Origin: an uncultured Pseudomonadota bacterium
Lineage (GTDB): Bacteria > Pseudomonadota > Gammaproteobacteria > Burkholderiales > SG8-39
Direction of reading: 5' to 3'
Assembly (NCBI GenBank): GCA_903909415.1
Contig: CAIVVS010000069.1
Location: 1-12,044, forward strand
DNA: 12,044 nt
Part shown: in pieces, positions 1 through 6,705 of the stretch
How positions within the stretch are numbered: the stretch's first letter is position 1
How the letters are laid out: each line of letters begins with the position of its first letter
Position numbers and translations under genes: made by a program
The notes under the pieces: generated by a model
Seen by the model: only the letters and a program-made list of their open reading frames with translations
The model's database searches: none
What the model was told of the DNA's origin: nothing

Positions 1-273
1 ATGCGCGCTGGTGCTGCTGCCGAAGCCGGCGCCGACCAGGGTGTCGCGCCAGTCGACCTTCGCCACCGCGATGGCGGCGCGCAGCTCGATGAGCGAACCC
101 CGGCTGAGCTTGAGCAGCGCCGCGCGGATGCGCTCCACCTCGTCCTCGGCCAGGGTCTCGCCGAAGGGCAGGCCGCGGCCGGCATCAGTTTCCAGCAGGA
201 CTGCCGCTTCCGCGTGGTCCGCCGCGGCGAACATCGCGCGCAGGCGCTCGAGCAGGCGCGGCGTGAGCGTCAT
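1..273 (-). CDS. Small uncharacterised protein, C-terminus cut by window edge
   Basis: Ninety-one codons are visible from an ATG at 273, read leftwards; the stop lies outside the window. The start is supported by a purine-rich stretch (AGGCAGGGGG) directly before it. The frame opens 9 nt after the stop of the dehalogenase-like gene, so the two are probably co-transcribed. The protein begins MTLTPRLLERL and is mostly alpha-helical by appearance, alternating Leu/Ala with charged residues. Near the visible end is a DWRDTLVGAGFG segment, which looks like the tail of a protein of about 90-110 residues. There is no signal peptide or membrane segment, so it is probably cytoplasmic. Third codon positions are nearly all G or C, as in the neighbouring genes, which supports real coding. 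I do not recognise the family and assign no function. Confidence 0.75.
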   Translation of the reverse strand, partial: MTLTPRLLERLRAMFAAADHAEAAVLLETDAGRGLPFGETLAEDEVERIRAALLKLSRGSLIELRAAIAVAKVDWRDTLVGAGFGSSTSAH

Positions 274-282
274 CCCCCTGCC

Positions 283-969
283 TTACCGCGCGACCCAGCC
301 GCCGCAGACCGGGAACACCTGGCCCACGAAACAGTCGGCGTTCCGGCTGCACAGGTAGGCCGCGAACTCGGCGTCCTCGCGCGCCGACACCAGCCGGCCC
401 AGCGGTACCTCGCGCCTGAGCCGCTCCTGGAAGCGCGGGTTGGCCTGCACCTCGGGCGGGAAGTAGGTCGGGTTGTCCACGAAGGTCTGCGCGATCGCAT
501 TGACCTGCACGTTGTGCGCGGCGGCCTCGATGCCGACGGCCTGCACGTAGGCGAGCTGCGCGCCGCGCGCGGCGCTGTAGGTGGAGGTGCGGCGCTGGCC
601 GCGCAGCGCCGAGGCGCTGCCCATCACCAGCACCTTGCCGGCGCGCCGCGCCATCATCTGCGGCAGCACCGCGCGCACCAGCCGCGGCAGCGGATGCACC
701 AGCGCGGCGAACACCGCGTCCCACTCGGCGTCGGCCACCTCGCTAGCCAGCGTGGTCGGCGCCTCGATCGACAGGTTGGCCACCAGCACGTCGATGTGGC
801 CGGTGTCCGCGATGAGCTTCGCGGGGGCCTGCGGGTCGGCGAGCGACCCGGCGGACCGGACGACATCGGCGCCGTGGCCGGCCAGCACCTCGCACAGCAC
901 CGGGCCCATGAAAGCGTCGGCCTGCGTGACCAGCACGCGCTTGCCCGAGAGCAGGAGGTGTTCCGGCAT
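283..969 (-). CDS. Halohydrin dehalogenase-like protein (divergent SDR superfamily)
   Basis: The protein has 228 residues, within the usual size of halohydrin dehalogenases (about 220-260). Seen: the SDR glycine motif TGxxxGxG is absent; in its place is T15-QADA-F20-M-G22. The catalytic region has S118, Y131 and R135, with Arg where SDR oxidoreductases have Lys, and exact S-x12-Y-x3-R spacing. The end has GQVFPVCGGW (216-225), resembling the GQVF-x4-GG end of HheC. Known: T-x4-F-x-G plus S-x12-Y-x3-R define halohydrin dehalogenases. These release halide from vicinal haloalcohols to give epoxides without NAD(P), and can open epoxides with halide, azide, cyanide or nitrite. The ATG at 969 is chosen because GGGGAG lies 5 nt upstream and homology-like sequence begins there; an in-frame extension to 1101 reads as non-coding. 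It is probably cytoplasmic and is divergent from the amidase operon. A catalytically drifted SDR is the alternative. Confidence 0.82.
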   Translation of the reverse strand: MPEHLLLSGKRVLVTQADAFMGPVLCEVLAGHGADVVRSAGSLADPQAPAKLIADTGHIDVLVANLSIEAPTTLASEVADAEWDAVFAALVHPLPRLVRAVLPQMMARRAGKVLVMGSASALRGQRRTSTYSAARGAQLAYVQAVGIEAAAHNVQVNAIAQTFVDNPTYFPPEVQANPRFQERLRREVPLGRLVSAREDAEFAAYLCSRNADCFVGQVFPVCGGWVAR

Positions 970-1133
970 CGCGACTCCCCGTTGGGGCCCCTCGGGGCCA
1001 TGGTGCCTGCGCGGGCATTCTAGCGCCCGGCGCGCCGTCGGAATCGGGAACGGAATCAGGTAATCTCGGACGCGTCGCGGCAGTACCATTCGCCGCCACA
1101 ACCACCCACCACCCGACCACGGCAGGAGCCAGC
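970..1133. promoter_or_regulatory. Divergent intergenic region between dehalogenase and amidase operon
   Basis: This 164-nt GC-rich gap must hold the promoters of both divergent transcription units. I see no strong sigma-70 pair; TAATCT at 1061-1066 is a possible -10 for the rightward operon but lacks a good -35. Close to the dehalogenase start is a perfect inverted repeat (986-991 with 994-999, GGCCCC/GGGGCC, 2-nt loop). The rightward gene has a clear AGGAG just before its ATG at 1134. No operator can be named. Confidence 0.5.
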
Positions 1134-2186
1134 ATGAAGCCTTATCGCGTCGCGCTCATCCAGCAGGAAACGCGCGTCATCGTCGACATGAGCAAGCGCG
1201 ACGAAATCATCGACGCGAACCTCAGCCGCATCTTCGAGCTGATCGACTGGACCTTCCTGCGCCTGGGCGGGGTGAAGCTGGCGATGTTCTCCGAGTACGG
1301 GATCATCGGCCAGTACCGGCCGCGCTCGGTGGACGAGTGGCTCAGCATCGCCGAGACCATCCCCGGCCCGGTCACCGACCGCATCGGCGCCAAGGCCAAG
1401 TCGCTGGGGATGTACATCTCCGGCAACATCTTCGAGCGCGACCCGGAGTGGCCCGGGCGGCTGTTCAACACCAGCTTCATCATCAGCCCCGAGGGCAAGG
1501 TCATCCTCAAGTACCGCAAGCACAACGGGCCGAACAACCTCAACACCATCTACACGGGACCGGGCGACATCCGCACCGAGTACATCAAGAAATACGGCGA
1601 GGACGCGCTGTTCCCGGTGGTGGACACCGAACTCGGGCGGCTCGCCTGCATGTCCTGCACCGACGTGGTGTTCCCGGAGATGGCGCGCGCCTTCGGCCTG
1701 AAGGGCGCGGAAGTCATCCTGCACCCCACCGCCGAGCCGTACGCGCCCGACCACGAGGCCTGGGACGCGCTGCGCCAGGCGCGCGCCTACGAGAACATGT
1801 GCTACTTCCTGTCGTGCAACGCCGGCGCCTTCATCGGCTCCAACCGGCCCCGCATGGGCTACCGCGGCAAGACCATGATCGTCTCGCCGATGGGCCGCAT
1901 CGACAGCATCGCCGACGCCCCGGGCGAGGCAGTGGTCACCGGCACGCTGGACATCGAGGGCCTGCGCAACGAGCGCACCCGCAAGCCCGACGCCGGCCAC
2001 GTGTTCAACTCGCTGGTGGAACTGCGCGGGGAGATGTTCGCGCCCATGTACGCCAATGCCGGGCGCTGGCCGAACGACGCCTGGGCCGGCAAGCTGCTGC
2101 AGAACACCACCGAGACCCGCGCCGTCGCCACCGGCATCATCGACAAGCTCATCGCCGACGGCAAGATGCTGCCGCCGGCGAAGTGA
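1134..2186 (+). CDS. Carbon-nitrogen hydrolase (nitrilase superfamily, AmiE/AmiF-like amidase)
   Basis: A 350-residue protein predicted to hydrolyse an amide (or related C-N) bond in the cytoplasm through a Glu-Lys-Cys triad. Seen: E54 in FSEYG, K129 in KYRKHN, and C175 in CMSCTDVVFPE. These correspond in order and context to aliphatic amidase AmiE (FPEYS, KYRK, ICDDGNYPE). Length matches the AmiE/AmiF group (about 335-350), longer than the roughly 270-residue omega-amidases, with a C-terminal extension after about residue 280. There is no signal peptide. The start follows AGGAG with good spacing. It is the first gene of a five-gene operon; the next gene begins 28 nt after its stop. The residues just after K129 (NGPNNLNTIY) differ from the AmiE segment carrying the accessory Glu142, so the substrate may differ from simple aliphatic amides. 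Superfamily is certain; substrate is unknown. Confidence 0.9.
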   Translation: MKPYRVALIQQETRVIVDMSKRDEIIDANLSRIFELIDWTFLRLGGVKLAMFSEYGIIGQYRPRSVDEWLSIAETIPGPVTDRIGAKAKSLGMYISGNIFERDPEWPGRLFNTSFIISPEGKVILKYRKHNGPNNLNTIYTGPGDIRTEYIKKYGEDALFPVVDTELGRLACMSCTDVVFPEMARAFGLKGAEVILHPTAEPYAPDHEAWDALRQARAYENMCYFLSCNAGAFIGSNRPRMGYRGKTMIVSPMGRIDSIADAPGEAVVTGTLDIEGLRNERTRKPDAGHVFNSLVELRGEMFAPMYANAGRWPNDAWAGKLLQNTTETRAVATGIIDKLIADGKMLPPAK

Positions 2187-2214
2187 CACGAATAAGGTGA
2201 CACGGAAACAAGCC

Positions 2215-3150
2215 ATGGCCAACCAATACCCCTCGCACTACGACTTCGTCCCCATCGTCGACCGGCTGCCGCTGCGCTGGCCGAACGGCGCGCGCATCGC
2301 GATGCTGGTCACCATGAACATCGAGTACTGGGAGCAGGACCGGCCCGGGCAGAAGGAGCCGCTGTTCACCGGCGGCCCGATGACCATCCCGCACGCGCTG
2401 CCCGGCGACGTCTGGGACACGGTGAACTGGACATGGCGCGAGTACGGCCAGCGCGTGGGCGTGTGGCGCGCGTTCGAGCTGTGCGACAAGCTGGGTGTGC
2501 CGCTGTCCTGCACGGTCAACGGCCTGACGCTGCAGGAGCGCCGCCGCATCGTGGACGCGGTCAAGGAGCGCGGCTGGGAACTGGTGCCGCACAACTGGGC
2601 GCAGAACGACATCCTCACCTACTACGCGGGCCAGCCGGAGAAGGAGCGCGAGGTGATCGCGCGCACCCTGGGCGAATACGAGCGCGTGGTGGGCAAGCCG
2701 GCCAAGGCCTGGCTGTCCTCGGCGCTGCGCAGCAGCCGGCACACGCCGGGCTTCCTGCGCGAGATGGGCGTGATCGCGATGTGCGACTACCTGAACGACG
2801 ACCAGCCCTACCTCATCCACACCCAGGGTGAACCCATCGTCTGCGTGCCCTACCAGAACGACATCAACGACTTCAACATGTTCGCGCGCGGCGGCATGAC
2901 CCCGGCGCTGGGCGTGGAGACGCTCAAGGCCTGCTTCGACCAGATGTACGAGGAAGGCGCGCAGAGCGGGCGCATCATGAACTTCGGCCTGCACCCGCAC
3001 GTGATCGGCCAGCCGCACCGCATCGGCGCGCTGCGCGAGTTCCTGCAGTACGTGCAGTCGCACAAGGACGTGTGGTTCCCGACGCGCGAGGAGATCGCCA
3101 CCTGGTACCTCGCCAACCACGCCTCGCACATCCCGCCCAAGGCGCCATGA
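2215..3150 (+). CDS. PuuE-like polysaccharide deacetylase family hydrolase
   Basis: A 311-residue member of the NodB/polysaccharide deacetylase superfamily, in the branch related to PuuE allantoinase, which acts on small N-acyl or cyclic amide compounds rather than on polysaccharide. Seen: the opening NGARIAMLVTMNIEYW (24-39), WLSSALRSSRHTPGFLREMG (166-185), the NDDQPY block (194-199), LHPHVIGQPHRI (259-270) and VWFPTREEIATW (286-297), all typical of PuuE relatives. The NodB metal motifs are altered: TFDD becomes N-I-E (35-37), and the second His of the HxxxH motif is Gln (H126-NWA-Q130), as expected for the metal-independent PuuE type. The ATG at 2215 is preferred, with a weak GGA 8 nt upstream; the frame stays open to 2056 but that stretch overlaps the amidase gene. 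No signal peptide, so cytoplasmic. It overlaps the next gene by ATGA. It probably works with the preceding amidase on the same nitrogen compound, which is inference. Confidence 0.85.
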   Translation: MANQYPSHYDFVPIVDRLPLRWPNGARIAMLVTMNIEYWEQDRPGQKEPLFTGGPMTIPHALPGDVWDTVNWTWREYGQRVGVWRAFELCDKLGVPLSCTVNGLTLQERRRIVDAVKERGWELVPHNWAQNDILTYYAGQPEKEREVIARTLGEYERVVGKPAKAWLSSALRSSRHTPGFLREMGVIAMCDYLNDDQPYLIHTQGEPIVCVPYQNDINDFNMFARGGMTPALGVETLKACFDQMYEEGAQSGRIMNFGLHPHVIGQPHRIGALREFLQYVQSHKDVWFPTREEIATWYLANHASHIPPKAP

Positions 3151-3902
3151 GTCCCGCCATGGAAAGCCACGTCCGGGAACGGTTCAAGGGCAAGCTCGCC
3201 TTCGTCACCGGCGCGGCCGGCGGCATCGGCTCGGAGGTCGCGCGCCGGCTGCTGGCCGAGGGCGCGACGGTGCATGTGGCGGACATGGCGCCGGTGCCCG
3301 CGCAGGCCAACCCGGCCTGGGTGCCGGTGAAACTGGACGTGACCTCGGAGGACAGCTGGGCCGCCGCGATGGCGGGACTGCACGGCAAGCTCGACGTGCT
3401 GGTGAACTGCGCCGGCATCATCCGCGGCATGACCATCGCCAGTGCCGACCTCGCCACCTGGAACACGGTGCTCGCGGTCAACGCCACCGGCACCATGCTG
3501 GGCTGCCGGCACGGCCTGATCGCGATGGGCCAGGGCGGCGCCATCGTGAACATCTCCTCCGGCATGGCGCGCCGGCCGCAGGCCATACAGCTCGCCTACG
3601 GGGCCAGCAAGGCGGCGGTGGAGTACATCACCAAGGCCACCGCGCTGCATTGCGGGCAGGCCGGCAACGGCGTGCGCGTGAACTGCGTGCAGCCCGGCGC
3701 GATCGACTCGGTGATGCTGAGCAATGCGCGCCCCGCCGCGCTCCCCGAGGCCGACTACACGCGCAACATCCTTGCCCGCCACCCCATCGGCCGGCTCGGC
3801 ACCTACGAGGACATCGCCCGCGCGGTGCTGTTCCTCGCCAGCGACGAATCGTCCTTCACCACCGGGACGGTGTTCTCCGTCGACGGCGGCATGTCCATTT
3901 AA
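3147..3902 (+). CDS. Classical SDR family NAD(P)-dependent oxidoreductase
   Basis: A 251-residue classical short-chain dehydrogenase/reductase of the FabG-like type, predicted to interconvert an alcohol and a ketone in the cytoplasm. All standard motifs are present: TGAAGGIG (21-28), an acidic D46 after beta-2 suggesting NAD preference, D64 in LDVT, NCAG (87-90), N112, and the catalytic S138, Y151 and K155 in YGASK, then PG at 183-184 and the C-terminal VDGG. The start at 3147 overlaps the preceding stop (ATGA), implying translational coupling; ATG 3159 is a possible alternative. The next gene begins 24 nt later. In contrast to the leftward dehalogenase-like protein, its cofactor and catalytic residues are intact, so it should be a genuine oxidoreductase. 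The substrate is unknown; the operon suggests a hydroxy or keto intermediate from the amidase steps. Confidence 0.92.
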   Translation: MSPAMESHVRERFKGKLAFVTGAAGGIGSEVARRLLAEGATVHVADMAPVPAQANPAWVPVKLDVTSEDSWAAAMAGLHGKLDVLVNCAGIIRGMTIASADLATWNTVLAVNATGTMLGCRHGLIAMGQGGAIVNISSGMARRPQAIQLAYGASKAAVEYITKATALHCGQAGNGVRVNCVQPGAIDSVMLSNARPAALPEADYTRNILARHPIGRLGTYEDIARAVLFLASDESSFTTGTVFSVDGGMSI

Positions 3903-3926
3903 CGAAACGCATCCCAGGGAGATCCG

Positions 3927-4922
3927 ATGAGCCACGCACCGACGCGCACCACCCGCCTTGCCGCCTGCCTCGCCTCCATAGCCGCCGTCACCGCCATGGG
4001 CGCCGCACCGGCGCTGGCCCAGCAGTACCCCGCCAAGCCGGTGCGCATCATCGTCGGCGTGCCCCCGGGCGGCTTCACCGACAGCGTGGCGCGCCTGGTC
4101 GCGCCGCGCATCGCCGAGGCCACCGGCCAGGCCTTCACGGTGGAGAACCGCACCGGCGCGAGCGGGATCATCGCCATCGAGACCGCGATGAAGGCGCCGA
4201 ACGACGGCTACACCCTGCTGGTCGCGACCAATGCCGAGATGGCGGTGAACCCGCACGTGCTGGCCAAGGTGCCCTACGACCCGTTCCGCGACTTCGTGCC
4301 CATCGTGCCCATGGCCTATGGCGCGCTGGTGATCGCCGCCAACGGCAACGCCGGCATGAGCACGCTGGACGAGATGGTTGCGCAGGCCAAGGCCCGGCCG
4401 GGCGCGCTGTCCTACGCCACCGCCGGCAACGCCACGGTGAACCACCTCGCCGGCGAGTGGCTGAACAGCCTCGCCAAGGTGAACATCGTGCACGTGCCCT
4501 ACAAGGGCGGCGGGCCGGCCGCATCCGACGTGGTGGGCGGGCAGATCCCGCTGGGCGTGCTCGCCGCCGCCGCCGCGATGCCGCACCTGAAGACCGGGCG
4601 CATCAAGGTGCTGGCCGTGACCAGCGCCAAGCGCCTGTCCTTCGCGCCCACGCTGCCCACGGTGGCCGAGTCCGGCTACCCCGGCTACGAGGTCACGCTG
4701 TGGGCCGCCTTCTTCGGCCAGCCGGGCTTCCCGCGCGAGGCGGTGGCGCGCATCAACGCCGAGTCCAACCGCGCGCTGCAGGTGCCCGAGGTCCGGGAGC
4801 GGCTGGGCAACATCGCCGCCGAGGTGCTGGGCGGCACGCCCGAGGACCTGAGCGCCATGATCCGCGCCGACTTCGACCGCTACGGCCGCGTGGCGCGCGA
4901 CAACAAGATCAAGGCGGAGTAA
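3927..4922 (+). CDS. Bug/TctC-family periplasmic solute-binding protein (first copy)
   Basis: A 331-residue exported binding protein of the Bug (TctC) family, which captures carboxylates or related small molecules in the periplasm. Seen: a signal peptide with basic N-region, hydrophobic residues about 11-28 and an ALA|Q cleavage site after A31; then PPGGFTD (46-52), VENRTGASG (72-80), DGYTLL (93-98), VPYKGGGPA (190-198) and LPTVAESGYPGYE (243-255), in the family order. Length matches the usual 320-330. The start at 3927 follows AGGGAGA with good spacing. Known: Bug proteins are greatly expanded in Bordetella, Cupriavidus and relatives, and most are encoded without TctA/TctB partners, as here. 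It is the fourth gene of the operon and is followed after 4 nt by a second, different Bug gene. It probably delivers the operon's substrate or acts as a sensor; the ligand cannot be read. Confidence 0.95.
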   Translation: MSHAPTRTTRLAACLASIAAVTAMGAAPALAQQYPAKPVRIIVGVPPGGFTDSVARLVAPRIAEATGQAFTVENRTGASGIIAIETAMKAPNDGYTLLVATNAEMAVNPHVLAKVPYDPFRDFVPIVPMAYGALVIAANGNAGMSTLDEMVAQAKARPGALSYATAGNATVNHLAGEWLNSLAKVNIVHVPYKGGGPAASDVVGGQIPLGVLAAAAAMPHLKTGRIKVLAVTSAKRLSFAPTLPTVAESGYPGYEVTLWAAFFGQPGFPREAVARINAESNRALQVPEVRERLGNIAAEVLGGTPEDLSAMIRADFDRYGRVARDNKIKAE

Positions 4923-4926
4923 GCAG

Positions 4927-5907
4927 GTGCGCCTGGGCGCGCTGCTCGCGGGAGCGGTCCTCGCCGCGACGGCCGCTTTCACCGCCGGGAGTGCGCTCGC
5001 GCAGGCCTACCCGGCGCGCGCGCTGCGCATGGTCATCCCCTTCCCGGCCGGCGGCAGCGCCGACCTGGCCGGTCGGGTGGTGGCGCAGCGTCTCGGTGAA
5101 TCGCTGGGGCAGCCGGTGGTGGTGGAGAACCGCGTCGGCGCCAACGGCGCGATCGGCGCGGAAGCGGTCGCGCGCGCGCCCAAGGACGGCTACACGGTGC
5201 TGCTGGGGTCCAACGCCAACATCACCATCAACCCGCACGTCTACGGCAGCGCCAGCTTCGACCCGGTGAAGGAACTGGTGCCGGTGGCGATGCTGTCGGT
5301 GAGCCCGCTGATGCTGTTCGTGAACCCGGCCGTGATCCCGGCGGCGAACGTGCGCGAGTTGGTGGAGTACGTGAAGGCGCGCCCCGGCAAGGTGGATTAC
5401 GCCTCGGCGGGCAGCGGCTCGCAGGGCCACCTCGCGGCGGAGTTCCTCGCGCAGAGCGCCGGCCTGTCCATGGTGCACGTGCCCTACAAGGGCGGCACGC
5501 CGGCGGTGAACGACGTGCTGGCCGGGCGCATCGGCATGAGCTTCGCCGCCGCGACCACGGTGCTGCCGCATGTGCGCGCCGGCAAGCTGCGCGGCCTGGC
5601 CACCACCGGCCAGACGCGGCCGTCTTTCGCCGGCGACTTGCCCACCATGATCGAGGCGGGCATCCCGGGCTTCGACGTGGTGGTGTGGAACGCGCTGTTC
5701 CTGCCCACCGGCACGCCGGATCCGATCGTTCAGCGCCTGCACGCCGAGTCCACGCGGATCGCCAGCATGCAGGCGGTGAAGGACCTGCTGGCGGCGCAGG
5801 GCTCGGAGTCCTGGACCATGCCGCATCCCGCGCTGCTGAAGCTGGTGGCAGCGGAGAACGAGCGCTGGGGCGCGGTGGTGAAGCGGGCGGGGATCAAGCC
5901 CGACTGA
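4927..5907 (+). CDS. Bug/TctC-family periplasmic solute-binding protein (second copy)
   Basis: A 326-residue Bug-family protein starting at GTG 4927, only 4 nt after the stop of the previous Bug gene. GGAG at 4916-4919, inside the upstream gene's last codons, sits 7 nt before the GTG and supports this start. Seen: signal peptide with hydrophobic core and ALA|Q cleavage after A25; PFPAGGSAD (38-46), VENRVGANG (66-74), DGYTVLL (87-93), VPYKGGTPA (185-193) and LPTMIEAGIPGFD (238-250). It is clearly diverged from the first Bug (for instance GSGSQGHLAAE versus AGNATVNHLAGE in the equivalent loop), so the two probably bind different ligands or serve different transporters; it does not look like a recent duplication. 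It is the last gene of the operon. No clear intrinsic terminator with a T-run follows. Confidence 0.95.
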   Translation: MRLGALLAGAVLAATAAFTAGSALAQAYPARALRMVIPFPAGGSADLAGRVVAQRLGESLGQPVVVENRVGANGAIGAEAVARAPKDGYTVLLGSNANITINPHVYGSASFDPVKELVPVAMLSVSPLMLFVNPAVIPAANVRELVEYVKARPGKVDYASAGSGSQGHLAAEFLAQSAGLSMVHVPYKGGTPAVNDVLAGRIGMSFAAATTVLPHVRAGKLRGLATTGQTRPSFAGDLPTMIEAGIPGFDVVVWNALFLPTGTPDPIVQRLHAESTRIASMQAVKDLLAAQGSESWTMPHPALLKLVAAENERWGAVVKRAGIKPD

Positions 5908-6157
5908 TGCCGCAGAGTTCGGTGCCGGGTTGCGCGCGCGTGGTTCCCACATGCGCGAGGCTGCTCGTGTACACCGCATTCCGGACAACAGCGCTGCGGA
6001 CGCACGCCAGACCGTTGCAGGCAGGCACCACGTCGTATGTCGCGCTGCACACCTCACCGCTCAGCATAGCCACGAGGCCGGTGGAACGCTTGTTGGGCAC
6101 CGCCACCTCCAGGATCTCGCCGGCTTTCGTGTGCCAAAGCTTCTCTCCGGGGTTCAT
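5894..6157 (-). CDS. Doubtful small leftward frame, 87 codons
   Basis: An open frame beginning MNPGEKLWHTKAGEILEV runs leftwards from ATG 6157 and overlaps the last 14 nt of the second Bug gene. Its third positions favour G or C, though less strongly than the true genes here. The first 45 residues read like a protein, but no Shine-Dalgarno precedes the ATG, an in-frame TAG sits immediately before it, and I recognise no domain. It could be a small gene, the tail of a decayed gene, or chance. Confidence 0.2.
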   Translation of the reverse strand: MNPGEKLWHTKAGEILEVAVPNKRSTGLVAMLSGEVCSATYDVVPACNGLACVRSAVVRNAVYTSSLAHVGTTRAQPGTELCGISRA

Positions 6158-6507
6158 CTAGTACTGCACCCGGACGACTGTCGCAGGCATCAAGGATGCA
6201 TCGCGTCGGCACGCGGGATACGGGGCCATTGGAAGCACCGGGAAAGTCGCGCGGTGCGTGCCCACAGGGGCGCCTCACCTCGAAGCGACCACGCCCCCGT
6301 AATCGTGCGTTCCAGCCGTCACGGCCACGGATTGCAATGAAATCTGTCAGGCAGAGGTAGATCGCGGGAAACGGGTCGCATCCAGCGCCCACACCCAATC
6401 CGGCCGCCAGATGGCCGTACGGCACAGCGGCAACCCGTTGCGGGCAGGTACGCCGCGCCGCATGCCGACTGCTCCGGAGCCCTGCTCGGAATGGACGTTC
6501 CCGACGC

Positions 6508-6532
6508 GCGGGGACAACGTTTGCCCCCCCGC
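6508..6532. repeat. GC-rich inverted repeat in the spacer
   Basis: GCGGGG at 6508-6513 pairs perfectly with CCCCGC at 6527-6532 across a 13-nt loop that itself contains AACGTT; the right arm is part of a run of seven C. No T-run follows directly, so it is not a standard intrinsic terminator. It lies just before the switch from GC-rich to AT-rich sequence. Confidence 0.35.
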
Positions 6533-6573
6533 AGGGCCCCTTCCCACCATGTAAGCAAGTCTCGCTTTAATTA

Positions 6574-6600
6574 TTTTTGTCGTTTTCGCCATTTTCGTCA
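6574..6600 (+). repeat. Three imperfect 9-bp tandem repeats
   Basis: Three adjacent 9-mers TTTTTGTCG, TTTTCGCCA and TTTTCGTCA fit the pattern TTTT(T/C)G(T/C)C(G/A). They lie about 130-160 bp before the predicted sigma-54 transcription start, the usual distance for an enhancer. Phased T-runs every 9-10 bp could also bend the DNA. Confidence 0.55.
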
Positions 6601-6632
6601 TCTATGCGTCAGCAATTGCCATTTCTACGACA
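6578..6632. promoter_or_regulatory. Possible upstream activator region with inverted half-sites
   Basis: TGTCGT at 6578-6583 and its exact reverse complement ACGACA at 6627-6632 flank a GCAATTGC palindrome (6612-6619). The block lies about 100-155 bp upstream of the predicted sigma-54 start, where enhancer-binding proteins normally bind. The regulator is not encoded in the window, so the assignment is inference. Confidence 0.3.
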
Positions 6633-6665
6633 GCCAAAAACCCGTATAGGAGGAATGGTTTTCAT

Positions 6666-6678
6666 TAACAAATTGATT
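6666..6678 (-). promoter_or_regulatory. Predicted IHF binding site
   Basis: On the minus strand 6678-6666 reads AATCAATTTGTTA, a full match to the IHF consensus WATCAANNNNTTR. It lies 28 bp upstream of the -24 GG of the sigma-54 element. IHF commonly bends DNA at this position to bring the enhancer-bound activator to the sigma-54 polymerase. Confidence 0.6.
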
Positions 6679-6705
6679 TAGCTGCATAAAAGCAACTTCG
6701 AGGTA

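Noticed and set aside
1..1023. 340-codon rightward frame
   Set aside because: It is the complement of the dehalogenase-like gene and its downstream neighbour, which carry motifs and ribosome binding sites.
1056..2222. 388-codon leftward open frame
   Set aside because: It is antisense to the amidase gene, whose Glu-Lys-Cys triad is intact. The frame is low in complexity and has no ribosome binding site.
2850..4982. 710-codon leftward open frame
   Set aside because: It lies antisense to the deacetylase, SDR and first Bug genes. The translation is His/Gly/Arg/Ala-rich, typical of the complement of very GC-rich coding DNA, and lacks any domain.
3927..5907. The two Bug genes as a recent tandem duplication
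   Set aside because: They share only family-wide motifs, differ in signal peptide and ligand-loop regions, and show no long identical DNA stretches.
6347..6601. Leftward frame with a PDWVWALDAT stretch resembling an IS3-type integrase motif
   Set aside because: The resemblance is a single short stretch followed by a stop. No DDE continuation, inverted repeats or target duplication is visible.
6648..6681. AGGAGG followed by ATG and an 8-codon frame (leader peptide)
   Set aside because: Only one base separates AGGAGG from the ATG, too close for initiation. The sequence lies upstream of the predicted sigma-54 transcription start.
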